A stretch of DNA of 38,855 nt from assembly GCA_964457945.1 (NCBI GenBank), contig CAYWFX010000035.1, positions 1-38,855 on the forward strand, read 5' to 3'. Position numbers and translations under genes: made by a program. This document shows, in pieces, positions 8,468-16,539 of the stretch; position 1 is the first letter of the stretch; every line of letters starts with the position of its first letter. This stretch comes from PHAA01 sp964457945. GTDB taxonomy: Bacteria; Bacillota; Syntrophomonadia; Syntrophomonadales; Syntrophomonadaceae. The notes under the pieces are model-generated. The model saw only the letters and a list, made by a program, of their open reading frames with translations. It made no database searches and had not been told where the DNA came from.

Positions 8468-8554
8468 ATGATATTTGAAAGGTACAGGAGAATTGGAAGT
8501 TTTATATTTTTGAGCTTGTTGTTGCTTGTTTTATGGGCCTTTAATACCTACTAG
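8468..8554 (+). CDS. Tiny hydrophobic leader peptide (28 aa)
   Basis: ATG at 8468 is preceded by CAGGAGGA at normal spacing. The 28-residue product has a basic N-terminus and a single hydrophobic run (FIFLSLLLLVLWAF) ending at TAG. It starts about 90 bp after the pstC promoter and ends about 106 bp before the pstC start. It could be a membrane peptide or a translated leader affecting pstC expression. No homologue is recognised. Confidence 0.4.
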   Translation: MIFERYRRIGSFIFLSLLLLVLWAFNTY

Positions 8555-8660
8555 ACCTATGGCGAGCGGTAAAAAATTTTTTATGGGAGATAATGAAAAA
8601 GGAGACCACCATAACATTCAATTTTACAAATGGATCTGTGGGGAAGTGAAAGAGAAACGT

Positions 8661-9608
8661 ATGGAAAAAACATTGAATATTTACCAAGAGAAATCAAAGC
8701 GCGGTTTGCGTAAAGCGATGGTTCAAAAACATGGCAGTTCAAGGCAGAACACCCGTAAGAGTGAAAAACTGATTGAACGATTGTTGGTGCTTTGCGCAGC
8801 CATATTTATACTGGTTATTGTCCTTATTACTTTATTTATTTTTGCCAAAGGCATACCCCTCCTGCTTAAGGTTGGTATGGGGAATTTTTTCTTTAGTTCA
8901 GACTGGAGACCAAGTAAAGGGTTCTTTGGGATATGGACGATGTTTGTCGGTTCCCTTGCTGTGACCTTCAGTTCCATGTTATGGGCAGTGCCGTTAGGAA
9001 TTACGACGGCAGTTTTTATGGCAGAGATCGCCCCATCCGGTATCGGAAGATTACTGGGCAGCCTGGTTGAACTCCTGGCCGGTATCCCTTCGGTTGTATA
9101 CGGATTTATCGGGCTCATTGTAATAGTTCCATTTATTCGGGAAGTTTTGGGGGGTAATGGTCTGAGCGTACTGGCGGGAGCGATTATACTAGGTATAATG
9201 ATTCTTCCTACTATCATAAGTATCGCTCGGGATTCAATCATGGCAGTCCCCAAGGAATATAAAGAGGGCTCGTTGGCTTTGGGAGCAACCCATTATCAAA
9301 CCATAGCCCGAGTTATTATACCAGCGGCCCGCTCGGGTATCATTACCGCTATTGTTTTGGGAATGGGCCGGGCCATTGGAGAGACCATGGCGGTAGTCAT
9401 GGTAACCGGTAATTCTACGGTTATTCCCAACGGGCTTTTATCTCCAGTGAGAACGATGACCAGCAACATTGTCTTGGAAATGGGTTATGCAGCGGGTGAC
9501 CACCAGGCAGCCCTCTTCGCTACCGGGATGGTTTTGTTTGTGTTTATCGTATGTTTAAACCTCATGGTTTCGATTTCAGCAAAGGCGGGCAGAGCAAATG
9601 GTAACTAG
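8661..9608 (+). CDS. pstC: Phosphate ABC transporter permease PstC
   Basis: One of the two membrane subunits of the Pst phosphate importer. From ATG 8661 the protein has 315 residues: a basic cytoplasmic N-terminus of about 40 residues, then six hydrophobic segments. The binding-protein-dependent permease loop is in the form EGSLALGATHYQTIARVIIP, which contacts PstB. The frame is open further upstream to 8526, but that would add a hydrophilic stretch foreign to the family and overlap the leader peptide. The chosen ATG has only a weak GTGAAAGAGAA site, so the start is uncertain. It overlaps pstA by 11 bp, implying translational coupling. Confidence 0.9.
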   Translation: MEKTLNIYQEKSKRGLRKAMVQKHGSSRQNTRKSEKLIERLLVLCAAIFILVIVLITLFIFAKGIPLLLKVGMGNFFFSSDWRPSKGFFGIWTMFVGSLAVTFSSMLWAVPLGITTAVFMAEIAPSGIGRLLGSLVELLAGIPSVVYGFIGLIVIVPFIREVLGGNGLSVLAGAIILGIMILPTIISIARDSIMAVPKEYKEGSLALGATHYQTIARVIIPAARSGIITAIVLGMGRAIGETMAVVMVTGNSTVIPNGLLSPVRTMTSNIVLEMGYAAGDHQAALFATGMVLFVFIVCLNLMVSISAKAGRANGN

Positions 9609-10431
9609 CTGGAAAGATAGGTTTATTACGGCTATATTCTGGCTATCAGCCCTGCTTATCGTAGGAATATTAGCTGGAATTATCGGGTATGTAATTGTTA
9701 AAGGGATATCCAGCATCAGCCTGGACTTTATTCTAGAGCCTCCCAGTAAAGCGGGCAGGGCCGGCGGAATATCCACAACTATTGTCAGCACCCTTTATCT
9801 GACCTTGATGTCCCTCTTTATAGCTGTACCTATTGGGGTAGGTAGTGCTATCTATCTGGAGGAATATGCCCGCAGCAAGAGCAGATTTGCCCGCCTGGTG
9901 AACCTGACTTCGGAAACCCTGGCAGGAATACCTTCGATCATATTTGGATTATTTGGCTTTGTTTTCTTTGTTATTTTCCTGGGTATGGGATGGTCGATTT
10001 TGTCTGGCAGTATGACCTTGGCAATTATGGTTCTGCCCACGATTACCAGAACCGCTCAGGAAGCTATATTGACGGTACCTCATGAATACCGGGAAAATAG
10101 CCTGGCTTTAGGTGCCAGCAAGTGGCAGACGGTTTGGAAGGTTATTTTACCTTCTTCATTACCGGGTATTGTAACTGGTATCATCCTTTCTGTAGGCAGA
10201 GCGGTAGGAGAAACCGCTGCCTTGATTCTTACCGCGGGAAGTTCACTGGGTATGCCGTTATCTCCGACAGACCCAGCCCGAACTATGTCGGTGCACCTTT
10301 ACATGCTGGTAATGGAGGGAATATCTATGGAGAGGGCTTTCGGAACTGCTTTCTTAATTGTAGTACTAATTGTAATTATTAACTACCTGGCTAATTTTAG
10401 TTTGAAAAAGCTAACTCAAGCAATGCGGTAA
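9598..10431 (+). CDS. pstA: Phosphate ABC transporter permease PstA
   Basis: The second membrane subunit of the phosphate importer has 277 residues and six predicted membrane spans. The coupling loop toward the ATPase reads ENSLALGASKWQTVWKVILP, and the ETLAGIPSIIFGLFGF segment is characteristic of Pst permeases. Its ATG lies inside the end of pstC. pstB starts 18 bp later behind AAGGGGATGAG. Length and topology are normal. Confidence 0.93.
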   Translation: MVTSWKDRFITAIFWLSALLIVGILAGIIGYVIVKGISSISLDFILEPPSKAGRAGGISTTIVSTLYLTLMSLFIAVPIGVGSAIYLEEYARSKSRFARLVNLTSETLAGIPSIIFGLFGFVFFVIFLGMGWSILSGSMTLAIMVLPTITRTAQEAILTVPHEYRENSLALGASKWQTVWKVILPSSLPGIVTGIILSVGRAVGETAALILTAGSSLGMPLSPTDPARTMSVHLYMLVMEGISMERAFGTAFLIVVLIVIINYLANFSLKKLTQAMR

Positions 10432-10449
10432 ACAAGGGGATGAGATATA

Positions 10450-11211
10450 ATGAATAACGGCATTAAAATGAAAAGCAGAGAATTAGAGGTTTTCTATCAA
10501 GAGTTTCAAGCCTTGCATGGGATAAATATGGATATTAAGGAGCACCAGGTTACAGCCTTAATTGGTCCGTCCGGTTGTGGAAAGTCAACTTATCTGCGGA
10601 CACTTAATCGCTTGAATGAATTAATCGAAGGCACCACCATAAAAGGCCAGGTGTACCTGGATGATATTTCTATCTATGAAAAAGACGTAGACGTGGTTGG
10701 ATTGAGAAAAAGGGTGGGTATGGTATTTCAAAAACCATCCGTATTTCCTATGTCCATTTATGAGAATGTTGCTTATGGGCCGAGAATTCACGGTATAAAA
10801 AACAAGAGTCAACTGGATGAAATCGTGGAAAAAAGCCTGAGGGCTGCAAATTTATGGACCGAGATGGGTAATCGGCTAAATTCACCCGCCGCTCGGATGT
10901 CAGGCGGGCAGCAACAGCGCCTCGTGATTGCTCGGGTTCTGGCAGTTAATCCTGAGGTTATTCTGATGGATGAACCTGCCTCGGCTCTTGATCCTATTTC
11001 CACTTCAAAACTTGAGGAATTAATAGGGGAGTTGAAAGAGAAATATACGATAGTTATCGTAACTCATAATATGCAGCAAGCTGCCAGGGTATCTGATTAT
11101 ACAGGATTTTTTCTGAACGGATACTTGATTGAGTTCAATCGCACCAATGAGTTATTTGTCAATCCGATTGAAAAAAAGACGGAGGATTACATTACCGGAA
11201 GGTTTGGCTAA
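10450..11211 (+). CDS. pstB: Phosphate ABC transporter ATP-binding protein PstB
   Basis: This 253-residue ATPase powers phosphate import at the inner face of the membrane. Walker A is GPSGCGKST, followed by TYLRTLNRLNELI, a run typical of PstB. The Q-loop is MVFQKP, the ABC signature is MSGGQQQRL and Walker B is VILMDEPASALDP, with the H-loop in IVTHNMQQA. Length is normal. It lies 18 bp after pstA and 70 bp before phoU in the same direction. Confidence 0.95.
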   Translation: MNNGIKMKSRELEVFYQEFQALHGINMDIKEHQVTALIGPSGCGKSTYLRTLNRLNELIEGTTIKGQVYLDDISIYEKDVDVVGLRKRVGMVFQKPSVFPMSIYENVAYGPRIHGIKNKSQLDEIVEKSLRAANLWTEMGNRLNSPAARMSGGQQQRLVIARVLAVNPEVILMDEPASALDPISTSKLEELIGELKEKYTIVIVTHNMQQAARVSDYTGFFLNGYLIEFNRTNELFVNPIEKKTEDYITGRFG

Positions 11212-11281
11212 TGGATCAATATTTACTATAACGAATATAATAACAGAATAGAAACATAATGAATAAGTGGGGTGATTTCCT

Positions 11282-11950
11282 TTGTCATCGGATTCTTTGG
11301 AAAATCAATTATCTAAATTAAAAGAAGATATTTTAATGATGGGCAGGCTGTTGCAAGAGCAGATTTATAAATCCATTCGATCTCTGACGGAGAAAAATCT
11401 GGAACTGGCGAGAGAGGTTATAGAAAAAGACGATATTCTTGATAAGATGGAATTAGACATTGAAAAAAAATGTCTGTGCCTGATTGCTTTAAAACAGCCG
11501 CTGGCAGGTGACCTGCGCTTCATTGGTACGGCCCTGAGAATTATTGTGGATATAGAAAGAATGGGGGATCATGCCGAAGATATTGCGGAAATAGCCATAG
11601 ATCTATATGAGCAAACTTATATGAAACCTTTGATAGATATTCCTAGAATGGCTCATATTGCCGAAGATATGGTAGTGATTGCTATGAAGGCCTTTATAGA
11701 TGGAGACGTTTCTCTGGCCATGAGCCTGGTGGAAATGGAAAAACAGGTGGACGGTCTTTATGATGAAGTGTTTCGGGAATTATTATCCTATATGATGCGG
11801 GATCAGGGCAATATACCCCAGGCTACTTCTCTCCTTCTGGTAGCCGGGCACCTGGAAAGGATTGCGGATCATGCTACCAATCTGGGCGAAATGGTGGTTT
11901 ATGTGGTAGAAGGCAGGCGGGTAGATTTAAACGTGATGGCAAGAGCATAA
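11282..11950 (+). CDS. phoU: Phosphate-specific transport regulator PhoU
   Basis: This 222-residue all-helical protein contains two PhoU repeats. The metal-binding pattern appears as DIERMGDHAEDIAE in the first repeat and HLERIADHATNLGE in the second. PhoU dampens Pst transport and the PhoR sensor when phosphate is plentiful. The start is a TTG behind GGGGTGAT. It is the last gene of the pst operon. The phoP-phoR regulator pair is not in this window. Confidence 0.93.
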   Translation: MSSDSLENQLSKLKEDILMMGRLLQEQIYKSIRSLTEKNLELAREVIEKDDILDKMELDIEKKCLCLIALKQPLAGDLRFIGTALRIIVDIERMGDHAEDIAEIAIDLYEQTYMKPLIDIPRMAHIAEDMVVIAMKAFIDGDVSLAMSLVEMEKQVDGLYDEVFRELLSYMMRDQGNIPQATSLLLVAGHLERIADHATNLGEMVVYVVEGRRVDLNVMARA

Positions 11951-12263
11951 GAAGAGGGGGTAAACAGATAATTCTCCAACCATATGTTAGATGTCCGGGC
12001 TTAAACCTATGTCATAACCAACCAGTATACATTGCACTGACACCATTGCCATAGCGATAAAACATCGCAGCATGATGCTGAGTACGTTCTTTCTCTAAAC
12101 CCAGCAACTTTTCTATAAAAACAGTAGGTTCCTCTCGTACCATAGAGCTAACAAGGAGTATACATTATACTTGGTAAAAGGGGATTGCCATTTTATCAAT
12201 ACTATGGAGTATAATGTAGGTAAGAAAAGAATCGCATGGAGAACAGCAATGTGGACAATGAAG
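11951..12263. other. Gap with an inverted repeat, a promoter and a possible minus-strand remnant
   Basis: On the minus strand, 12143 to 12012 encodes 43 residues (including FIEKLLGLEKERTQHHAAM) that look coding but have no ribosome site and resemble no family I recognise. ACATTATACT at 12162 and AGTATAATGT at 12208 form a 10-bp inverted repeat; the right arm contains TATAAT, which with TTGCCA at 12185 (19-bp spacer) may be the promoter for the amidotransferase. Confidence 0.35.
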
Positions 12264-12298
12264 TCCCTGCTATAAGCAAGCAGGGATTTTGTGTTTTT
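12264..12298 (+). terminator. Leader terminator (possible attenuator) before the amidotransferase
   Basis: A perfect 8-bp stem, TCCCTGCT with AGCAGGGA, has a 7-nt loop and is followed by TTTTGTGTTTTT. It lies about 40 bp after the proposed start of transcription and 70 bp before the gene, so it would interrupt the leader unless bypassed. Confidence 0.6.
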
Positions 12299-12368
12299 GC
12301 AGGGCTTAAGGGACTATCAAAGTTGCGGGCTAAGAACAATCAGGAAATGAGTGAGAGAAGGGAAAACT

Positions 12369-13079
12369 ATGCGTCTATTAATGATACAGCATGTGGCTTG
12401 CGAGGGACCAGGTCTATTGCATGAAGTGCTCATCCAGAAGGGCTGGGAAGTAGACATCAAGTACATGGACAAAGTGGGAACTATTTTGCCAAGCAATCTC
12501 GATGATTATCAGGCTTTTATTATTCTGGGGGGACCTATGGGAGCTTATGAAGAGGATAGGTATCCTTATCTTCTTAAGGTACAGGAACTAGTGCGAGAAG
12601 CTGCTAAATCTAAGACACCAACGATCGGCATCTGCTTGGGTGGTCAACTAGTCGCTCGAGCACTGGGGGCAGATGTGGGCCCTAATCCGGTAAAAGAAAT
12701 AGGTTGGTCTCCAGTACGTTTATTAGCAGAAGGTAAGGCAAGCTCGCTTTTTGATGGGTTGCCATCAGCATTTTCTGTATTTCAATGGCACCAGGACACC
12801 TTTGCCTTACCTAAAGGAGCAGTTTTGCTGGCGAAGGGTGAAACCTGTGAAAATCAAGCATTTGTCTATGGTAATAATATTTGGGCCTTACAGTTTCATC
12901 TGGAAGTTTTCCCGGAAATGATCCAGAATTGGACTGAAGTATATGGGGACGAACTTGTGCAATTTGGTGGGCCGGGTGCTGCTGGTAGACTGATACGGAA
13001 TACCCAGGCGCGCTGGGAAGCTATGGAGCCCTGGAGGAAAATGTTCCTAAACAACCTTCTGGACACTCTAAAAGGATAG
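12369..13079 (+). CDS. Class I glutamine amidotransferase (GuaA-N-like)
   Basis: This 236-residue stand-alone glutaminase domain has the nucleophile elbow GICLGGQ (cysteine near residue 86), the oxyanion segment ILGGPMGAYE and the FHLEV His-x-Glu pair. It resembles the GMP-synthase-type amidotransferases that occur alone and whose substrates are mostly unknown. The ATG at 12369 is preceded by GAAGGG; an upstream in-frame GTG at 12351 is less likely. Its leader contains a terminator, suggesting controlled read-through. It converges on phaC, with which it shares a bidirectional terminator. The ammonia acceptor cannot be inferred from context. Confidence 0.85.
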   Translation: MRLLMIQHVACEGPGLLHEVLIQKGWEVDIKYMDKVGTILPSNLDDYQAFIILGGPMGAYEEDRYPYLLKVQELVREAAKSKTPTIGICLGGQLVARALGADVGPNPVKEIGWSPVRLLAEGKASSLFDGLPSAFSVFQWHQDTFALPKGAVLLAKGETCENQAFVYGNNIWALQFHLEVFPEMIQNWTEVYGDELVQFGGPGAAGRLIRNTQARWEAMEPWRKMFLNNLLDTLKG

Positions 13080-13161
13080 TGAGATTGGAGAAAATGGCTG
13101 GGTATGATTGATAGCTGTATATTTGAGATTAGCGAAATATAGAAAATTACCTGTATAAGCA

Positions 13162-13195
13162 AAACAAATCCCGGGTAGCACCCCGGGATTTGTTT
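13162..13195. terminator. Bidirectional terminator between amidotransferase and phaC
   Basis: A perfect 14-bp stem, AAACAAATCCCGGG with CCCGGGATTTGTTT, encloses a 6-nt loop. A/T-rich tails on both sides make it usable in both directions between the convergent genes. Confidence 0.85.
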
Positions 13196-13226
13196 ATTTA
13201 GCTATTTATTTGGTTTCGATTCTCAA

Positions 13227-14318
13227 TTAGGAGCGCTGAGCCAGCCAGTCCGTAATAACTGGATATGATTCCTTGCGAGCATAGTTGCCAAAAACCAGAC
13301 CCCCATGTCCTACCGGATGCACCTGGAAGGTTTTATCCGTTGAGGATACAAGATCCATGATGGCTTCGCTTTGTGAAGGTAATACCAGATGATCCTTTTC
13401 GCCAGCCATAATCAGCAGGTTGGCGCGTATATTGGCCAATTGGATCAGTGAGCCTTTGAGTACAAACTCATTTTTAATCAGTTTATTTTCCTGGTAGAGA
13501 TCTTTAACCCATTGGCGGTAAGTCTCACCTGGAAAGTTTATGTTGTCATTTACCCATTTATTTAATGCCTTCCAGGCTACTACTGAGGTTCCATCATCGA
13601 TGGATTTCCATAAGCGAGTGTAAGTTCCCACGTAGTTGTTGACCGGCTTTAACATCATTACCCCCATCTGGATAAAATCCTTGGGAACCAGATCAAAGGT
13701 GTCGGTTACGCGGTCGGGACTAAAACCCGGTGCCCTCATCCACATGCTTGGTATGCCTGCATCACTAAAATCAAAGGGTGCTGCCAGATAGATAATATTT
13801 TTGATTATAGGTTGGGGGAAAAGGGAAGCATACATGCTGGTCATGGTACCGCCCATACAGTAACCCAGCATACTTAACTCGTTGGTGCCAGAAATCTGAC
13901 AGACCTTACGAACTGCTCGGGCTATATAGTCAAAAACAAAGTTGCCAAAGCTCAAATTTCTATCTTCCCACTCAAATTCGCCCCAGTCGAGCAGGTAAAC
14001 ATCGAAGCCTTCATTGGTCAGATGTTCCACCAGACTCATTCCCGGAGTAAGATCAAGTACATAGGCCTTATTGATGAGTGCAAAAACCATCAGTAAAGGA
14101 GTTCGGTACTTATGCCCATTAGGACTAATATACCGATAAAGCTTGGCCTTGTTCTTCGTCCACACCACGTCCTTGGGAGTCATCCCGGTCTGCGGAGCGG
14201 GATCGAAGTTAAGAATCTCTGCCCATTTCCTGGTGCTGTCCAGCATCTGATCATAATTTTCCTGAAGTTTTGCCCCTACCTCATCGGCAGAACCACTCAG
14301 CAACAGATTCTTTTTCAA
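13227..14318 (-). CDS. phaC: Poly(3-hydroxyalkanoate) synthase catalytic subunit PhaC
   Basis: This enzyme polymerises (R)-3-hydroxyacyl-CoA into PHA granules. It has an alpha/beta-hydrolase fold with the PHA-synthase lipase box GYCMGG (nucleophile Cys154), aspartate in GEKDHLVLP (Asp309) and histidine in PVGHGGLV (His338). At 363 residues it matches class III/IV synthases, which need a PhaE or PhaR partner; a candidate lies two genes upstream. I place the start at a TTG preceded by GGGAGGT; the frame is open to an ATG 33 bp upstream that has no ribosome site. The last gene of phaP-phaR/E-phaJ-phaC, 36 bp after phaJ. Confidence 0.93.
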   Translation of the reverse strand: MKKNLLLSGSADEVGAKLQENYDQMLDSTRKWAEILNFDPAPQTGMTPKDVVWTKNKAKLYRYISPNGHKYRTPLLMVFALINKAYVLDLTPGMSLVEHLTNEGFDVYLLDWGEFEWEDRNLSFGNFVFDYIARAVRKVCQISGTNELSMLGYCMGGTMTSMYASLFPQPIIKNIIYLAAPFDFSDAGIPSMWMRAPGFSPDRVTDTFDLVPKDFIQMGVMMLKPVNNYVGTYTRLWKSIDDGTSVVAWKALNKWVNDNINFPGETYRQWVKDLYQENKLIKNEFVLKGSLIQLANIRANLLIMAGEKDHLVLPSQSEAIMDLVSSTDKTFQVHPVGHGGLVFGNYARKESYPVITDWLAQRS

Positions 14319-14354
14319 GATATTGACCTCCCAATAGTATTGTAGTTGCAATTT

Positions 14355-14804
14355 TTAATATTGTAATTCCAAATCTTCGGTTATAACATGCTTTCTAGGA
14401 GGTATAGCAATAGCCTCTCCATCGATTACCAGTTCACCACGTTGATTATGACAGGTAGTTCTCAGCTTTACTCTTCCGGCTGGCATTAATTCTATAACCT
14501 TAGTTCGTGCCTTTATCGTATCATTTATAAAACACGGTCTGATAAATCTTAAATTTTGGGTTTCATAAATAGTTCCCGACCCCGGCATTTGATTGCCTAT
14601 TACGTTGGAAATTAAGCCCACCAATAACATACCGTGTACTACTCTGGTTTTAAAGTGACCTTTGCTGGAACGCATCTCATTCACATGTAACCAGCTAAAA
14701 TCACCGGTTATTCCTGCATACAGGTAAACATCTGTTTCGGTAATAGTCTTTTCTACATAAGCGGTATCGCCCACTTTTAACTCATCGTATATGTTCTCAA
14801 TCAT
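14355..14804 (-). CDS. phaJ: MaoC-like (R)-specific enoyl-CoA hydratase
   Basis: This 149-residue hot-dog-fold protein should hydrate crotonyl-CoA to (R)-3-hydroxybutyryl-CoA, the monomer for PhaC. The hydratase motif is present as AGITGDFSWLHVNE, with the catalytic Asp and His, followed by VVHGMLLVGLIS. Length is typical of PhaJ. GGAGGGG precedes the ATG. Its place just before phaC suggests it diverts beta-oxidation intermediates into polymer, which fits an organism that makes crotonyl-CoA from butyrate. Confidence 0.88.
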   Translation of the reverse strand: MIENIYDELKVGDTAYVEKTITETDVYLYAGITGDFSWLHVNEMRSSKGHFKTRVVHGMLLVGLISNVIGNQMPGSGTIYETQNLRFIRPCFINDTIKARTKVIELMPAGRVKLRTTCHNQRGELVIDGEAIAIPPRKHVITEDLELQY

Positions 14805-14835
14805 TTACTAACCCCCTCCTTAAAATGTAACCGAA

Positions 14836-15369
14836 CTAGGGAATCAGTTCATCACCTGAAACGGTTTCTTTCTTCTTGGTTTTGGATGGGGATGTTTTCT
14901 TTATTTGAGTTTCTTTGGGAACATTACTAACTTTCTTAGCAGGTGGGTCCATTTTCTTAATCAAATTGGCAATGTCTTTCCTCAGTGCAACAATCTCTTC
15001 CCGAGATTTCTTTTGAGCTTCCGCCATAACGAGCATACTATCAGCCATGCTTTTAACCGCTCCAACCAACTGGTCATCAAGAACCTCTACCTTTTCTTCC
15101 ACGGCGATAACCATTTCTGCCACTCGAGCAATATCCTTTTTGGAAGGAAAGGCGCTGCGTTCAAAATATTTATCCATGTTCTGTCTAATTATTTTTTCAT
15201 TGGACAGGTAATGATCCAGAGTCTTGTCCAGCATATATACAAAGGTCTCTTTGGTAATAAACTCTTTGATTACTTCACCCCAGGAGTTTTCGTTTTTAAA
15301 ATAAAACTCTTTCCATAATTCTATTAGATCAGGAAAGTAAATCTCGTCCTTGTTGGTATCCTCAGACAT
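14836..15369 (-). CDS. PHA synthase accessory subunit, PhaR/PhaE-like
   Basis: This 177-residue mostly helical protein begins with an aromatic segment (PDLIELWKEFYFKNENSWGE), then SAFPSKKDIARVAEMVIAVEEKVE, which resembles the PhaR subunit of Bacillus class IV synthases, and ends in a lysine/threonine/serine-rich tail. PhaE of class III enzymes is usually about twice as long, so PhaR is the nearer match. It would bind PhaC and be needed for its activity. It lies between the phasin-like gene and phaJ, all in the same direction. The family call is by resemblance and is less certain than for phaC. Confidence 0.7.
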   Translation of the reverse strand: MSEDTNKDEIYFPDLIELWKEFYFKNENSWGEVIKEFITKETFVYMLDKTLDHYLSNEKIIRQNMDKYFERSAFPSKKDIARVAEMVIAVEEKVEVLDDQLVGAVKSMADSMLVMAEAQKKSREEIVALRKDIANLIKKMDPPAKKVSNVPKETQIKKTSPSKTKKKETVSGDELIP

Positions 15370-15387
15370 ACCTATGCCCCTTTCAAC

Positions 15388-15753
15388 TTAAAGGCTACTG
15401 ATTTTCTTGGATAACGCCTCAACCTTTTTGTTGAGATCATCGAAATAATTATAAACAGGAATATCAACATTTTCAAAGGTGGTGTTAACTGCTTGCTGAA
15501 CCATTTTTTGCATTTGGGTTTGATTATTTTTAACTTGTTTCATTAATTCTTCCATAACCTTGTTGCTTTCCTCACGGGCCAACTTACTTTGTTCTAAATA
15601 TTTCTTGGCCATAGTCTCAAGTTGTTCCTGACTCCAAGATAGACTACCCAAGCTGAGTTGCCACATATCCCAAAATTTTTCTATCATATTATCGGTCATA
15701 GTGAAAGATTTTTGTAAATTCTCCTGTGCTTTAACATTAATTTTCTCGTTCAT
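15388..15753 (-). CDS. phaP: Phasin-like PHA granule-associated protein
   Basis: This 121-residue protein is almost entirely amphipathic helix, with a long coiled-coil stretch (about residues 40-85) rich in Gln, Glu and Lys, an aromatic block KFWDMWQLSLGSLSW, and no cysteine. This is the usual look of a phasin, which coats PHA granules. It is the first gene of the PHA cluster behind a promoter at 15784. Sequence identity among phasins is low, so the call rests on length, composition and neighbours. Confidence 0.65.
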   Translation of the reverse strand: MNEKINVKAQENLQKSFTMTDNMIEKFWDMWQLSLGSLSWSQEQLETMAKKYLEQSKLAREESNKVMEELMKQVKNNQTQMQKMVQQAVNTTFENVDIPVYNYFDDLNKKVEALSKKISSL

Positions 15754-15783
15754 TTAAATACCATCCCTTTCATTTATGAACTC

Positions 15784-15812
15784 AATATACAACGTGTCCC
15801 ACAAATAGTAAA
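15784..15812 (-). promoter_or_regulatory. Promoter of the PHA cluster
   Basis: Reading the minus strand, TTTACT (-35) and TATATT (-10) are separated by exactly 17 bp, about 30 bp before the phasin start codon. This fits a housekeeping sigma promoter. Confidence 0.5.
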
Positions 15813-16254
15813 ACATCACCCCTTTCGATAGCTATTCGTAAAATCATCATAATAAAAATAATATCAAGTAGGATAAGACGAGTTGATCGAAATCAGATAT
15901 GTTTCATTTAAATAAGCGGTATGCAAAAAGACAGAATTGCTTGCTTAAATTAACTATTGTGTAAAATATGGAATTACTTTTATATTATACTACAATCATT
16001 GCATTTTGTGACATTGTACTAAAATTAATTTTCCTTAAAACAATGAATGTGCATTGATGATTATGCAAATCATAGCAATGTTTAGGAAACGAGAAACTGC
16101 TTGGGTTACTGTCGATAAATAGGGTTGTATAGGTTGCCTTCAGTTAGTCTATGCCTTGACGCGATGGGGTTTTTTCGCTGGCATTTTAGAGAATGGAAGG
16201 AATTATAATATTTGTAGCGAAATACTGTAAATGATTCCTAAAGGGGGAGGGTAA
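15813..16254. other. Divergent gap before zapA, with promoter-like and hairpin elements
   Basis: AT-rich DNA near 15950-15990 has plausible plus-strand promoters, and a hairpin with TCGCTGGCATTTT at its 3' side lies at about 16153-16190. A short noncoding RNA of roughly 200 nt could fit between them, but I recognise no known RNA family. AAGGGGGAGGG at the right end is the zapA ribosome site. Confidence 0.3.
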
Positions 16255-16536
16255 ATGGTGGAAGGTATGAAAAACAATGTAAATAAGGTTATGGTAGAGA
16301 TTTTCAACCAAGAATATGTAGTAAAAGGCAACGAAAATGCTGAATACATGGAGATGCTAGCTGCTTATGTGGATAGGCGCATGCGGATGATAGGACAGCG
16401 TAACCACAGCCTCTCTACAACCAAGGTTGCAGTCTTAACTGCCCTGAATCTTGCCGATGAGCTTAATAAATTGCAGGAAGATTATGATGAACTGGTAAAG
16501 GTGTTGGAAGAGGAAAAGAGAAATAGGACGGTATAA
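16255..16536 (+). CDS. zapA: Cell division protein ZapA
   Basis: This 93-residue protein has the ZapA layout: a short globular start that includes VEIFNQEYVVKG, then MEMLAAYVDRRMR, and a C-terminal coiled coil (about residues 58-90). ZapA cross-links FtsZ filaments at the division ring. It starts with ATG behind GGGGGAGGG. polX begins 4 bp after its stop codon, so the two are translated together, an arrangement common in Firmicutes. Confidence 0.85.
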   Translation: MVEGMKNNVNKVMVEIFNQEYVVKGNENAEYMEMLAAYVDRRMRMIGQRNHSLSTTKVAVLTALNLADELNKLQEDYDELVKVLEEEKRNRTV

Positions 16537-16539
16537 AAA

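Noticed and set aside
8526..8660. Longer pstC start at 8526
   Set aside because: It overlaps the leader peptide, has no ribosome site and adds a hydrophilic stretch not found in PstC.
12236..12424. 62-residue plus-strand frame before the amidotransferase
   Set aside because: It runs through a strong terminator and into the amidotransferase in another frame; no ribosome site.
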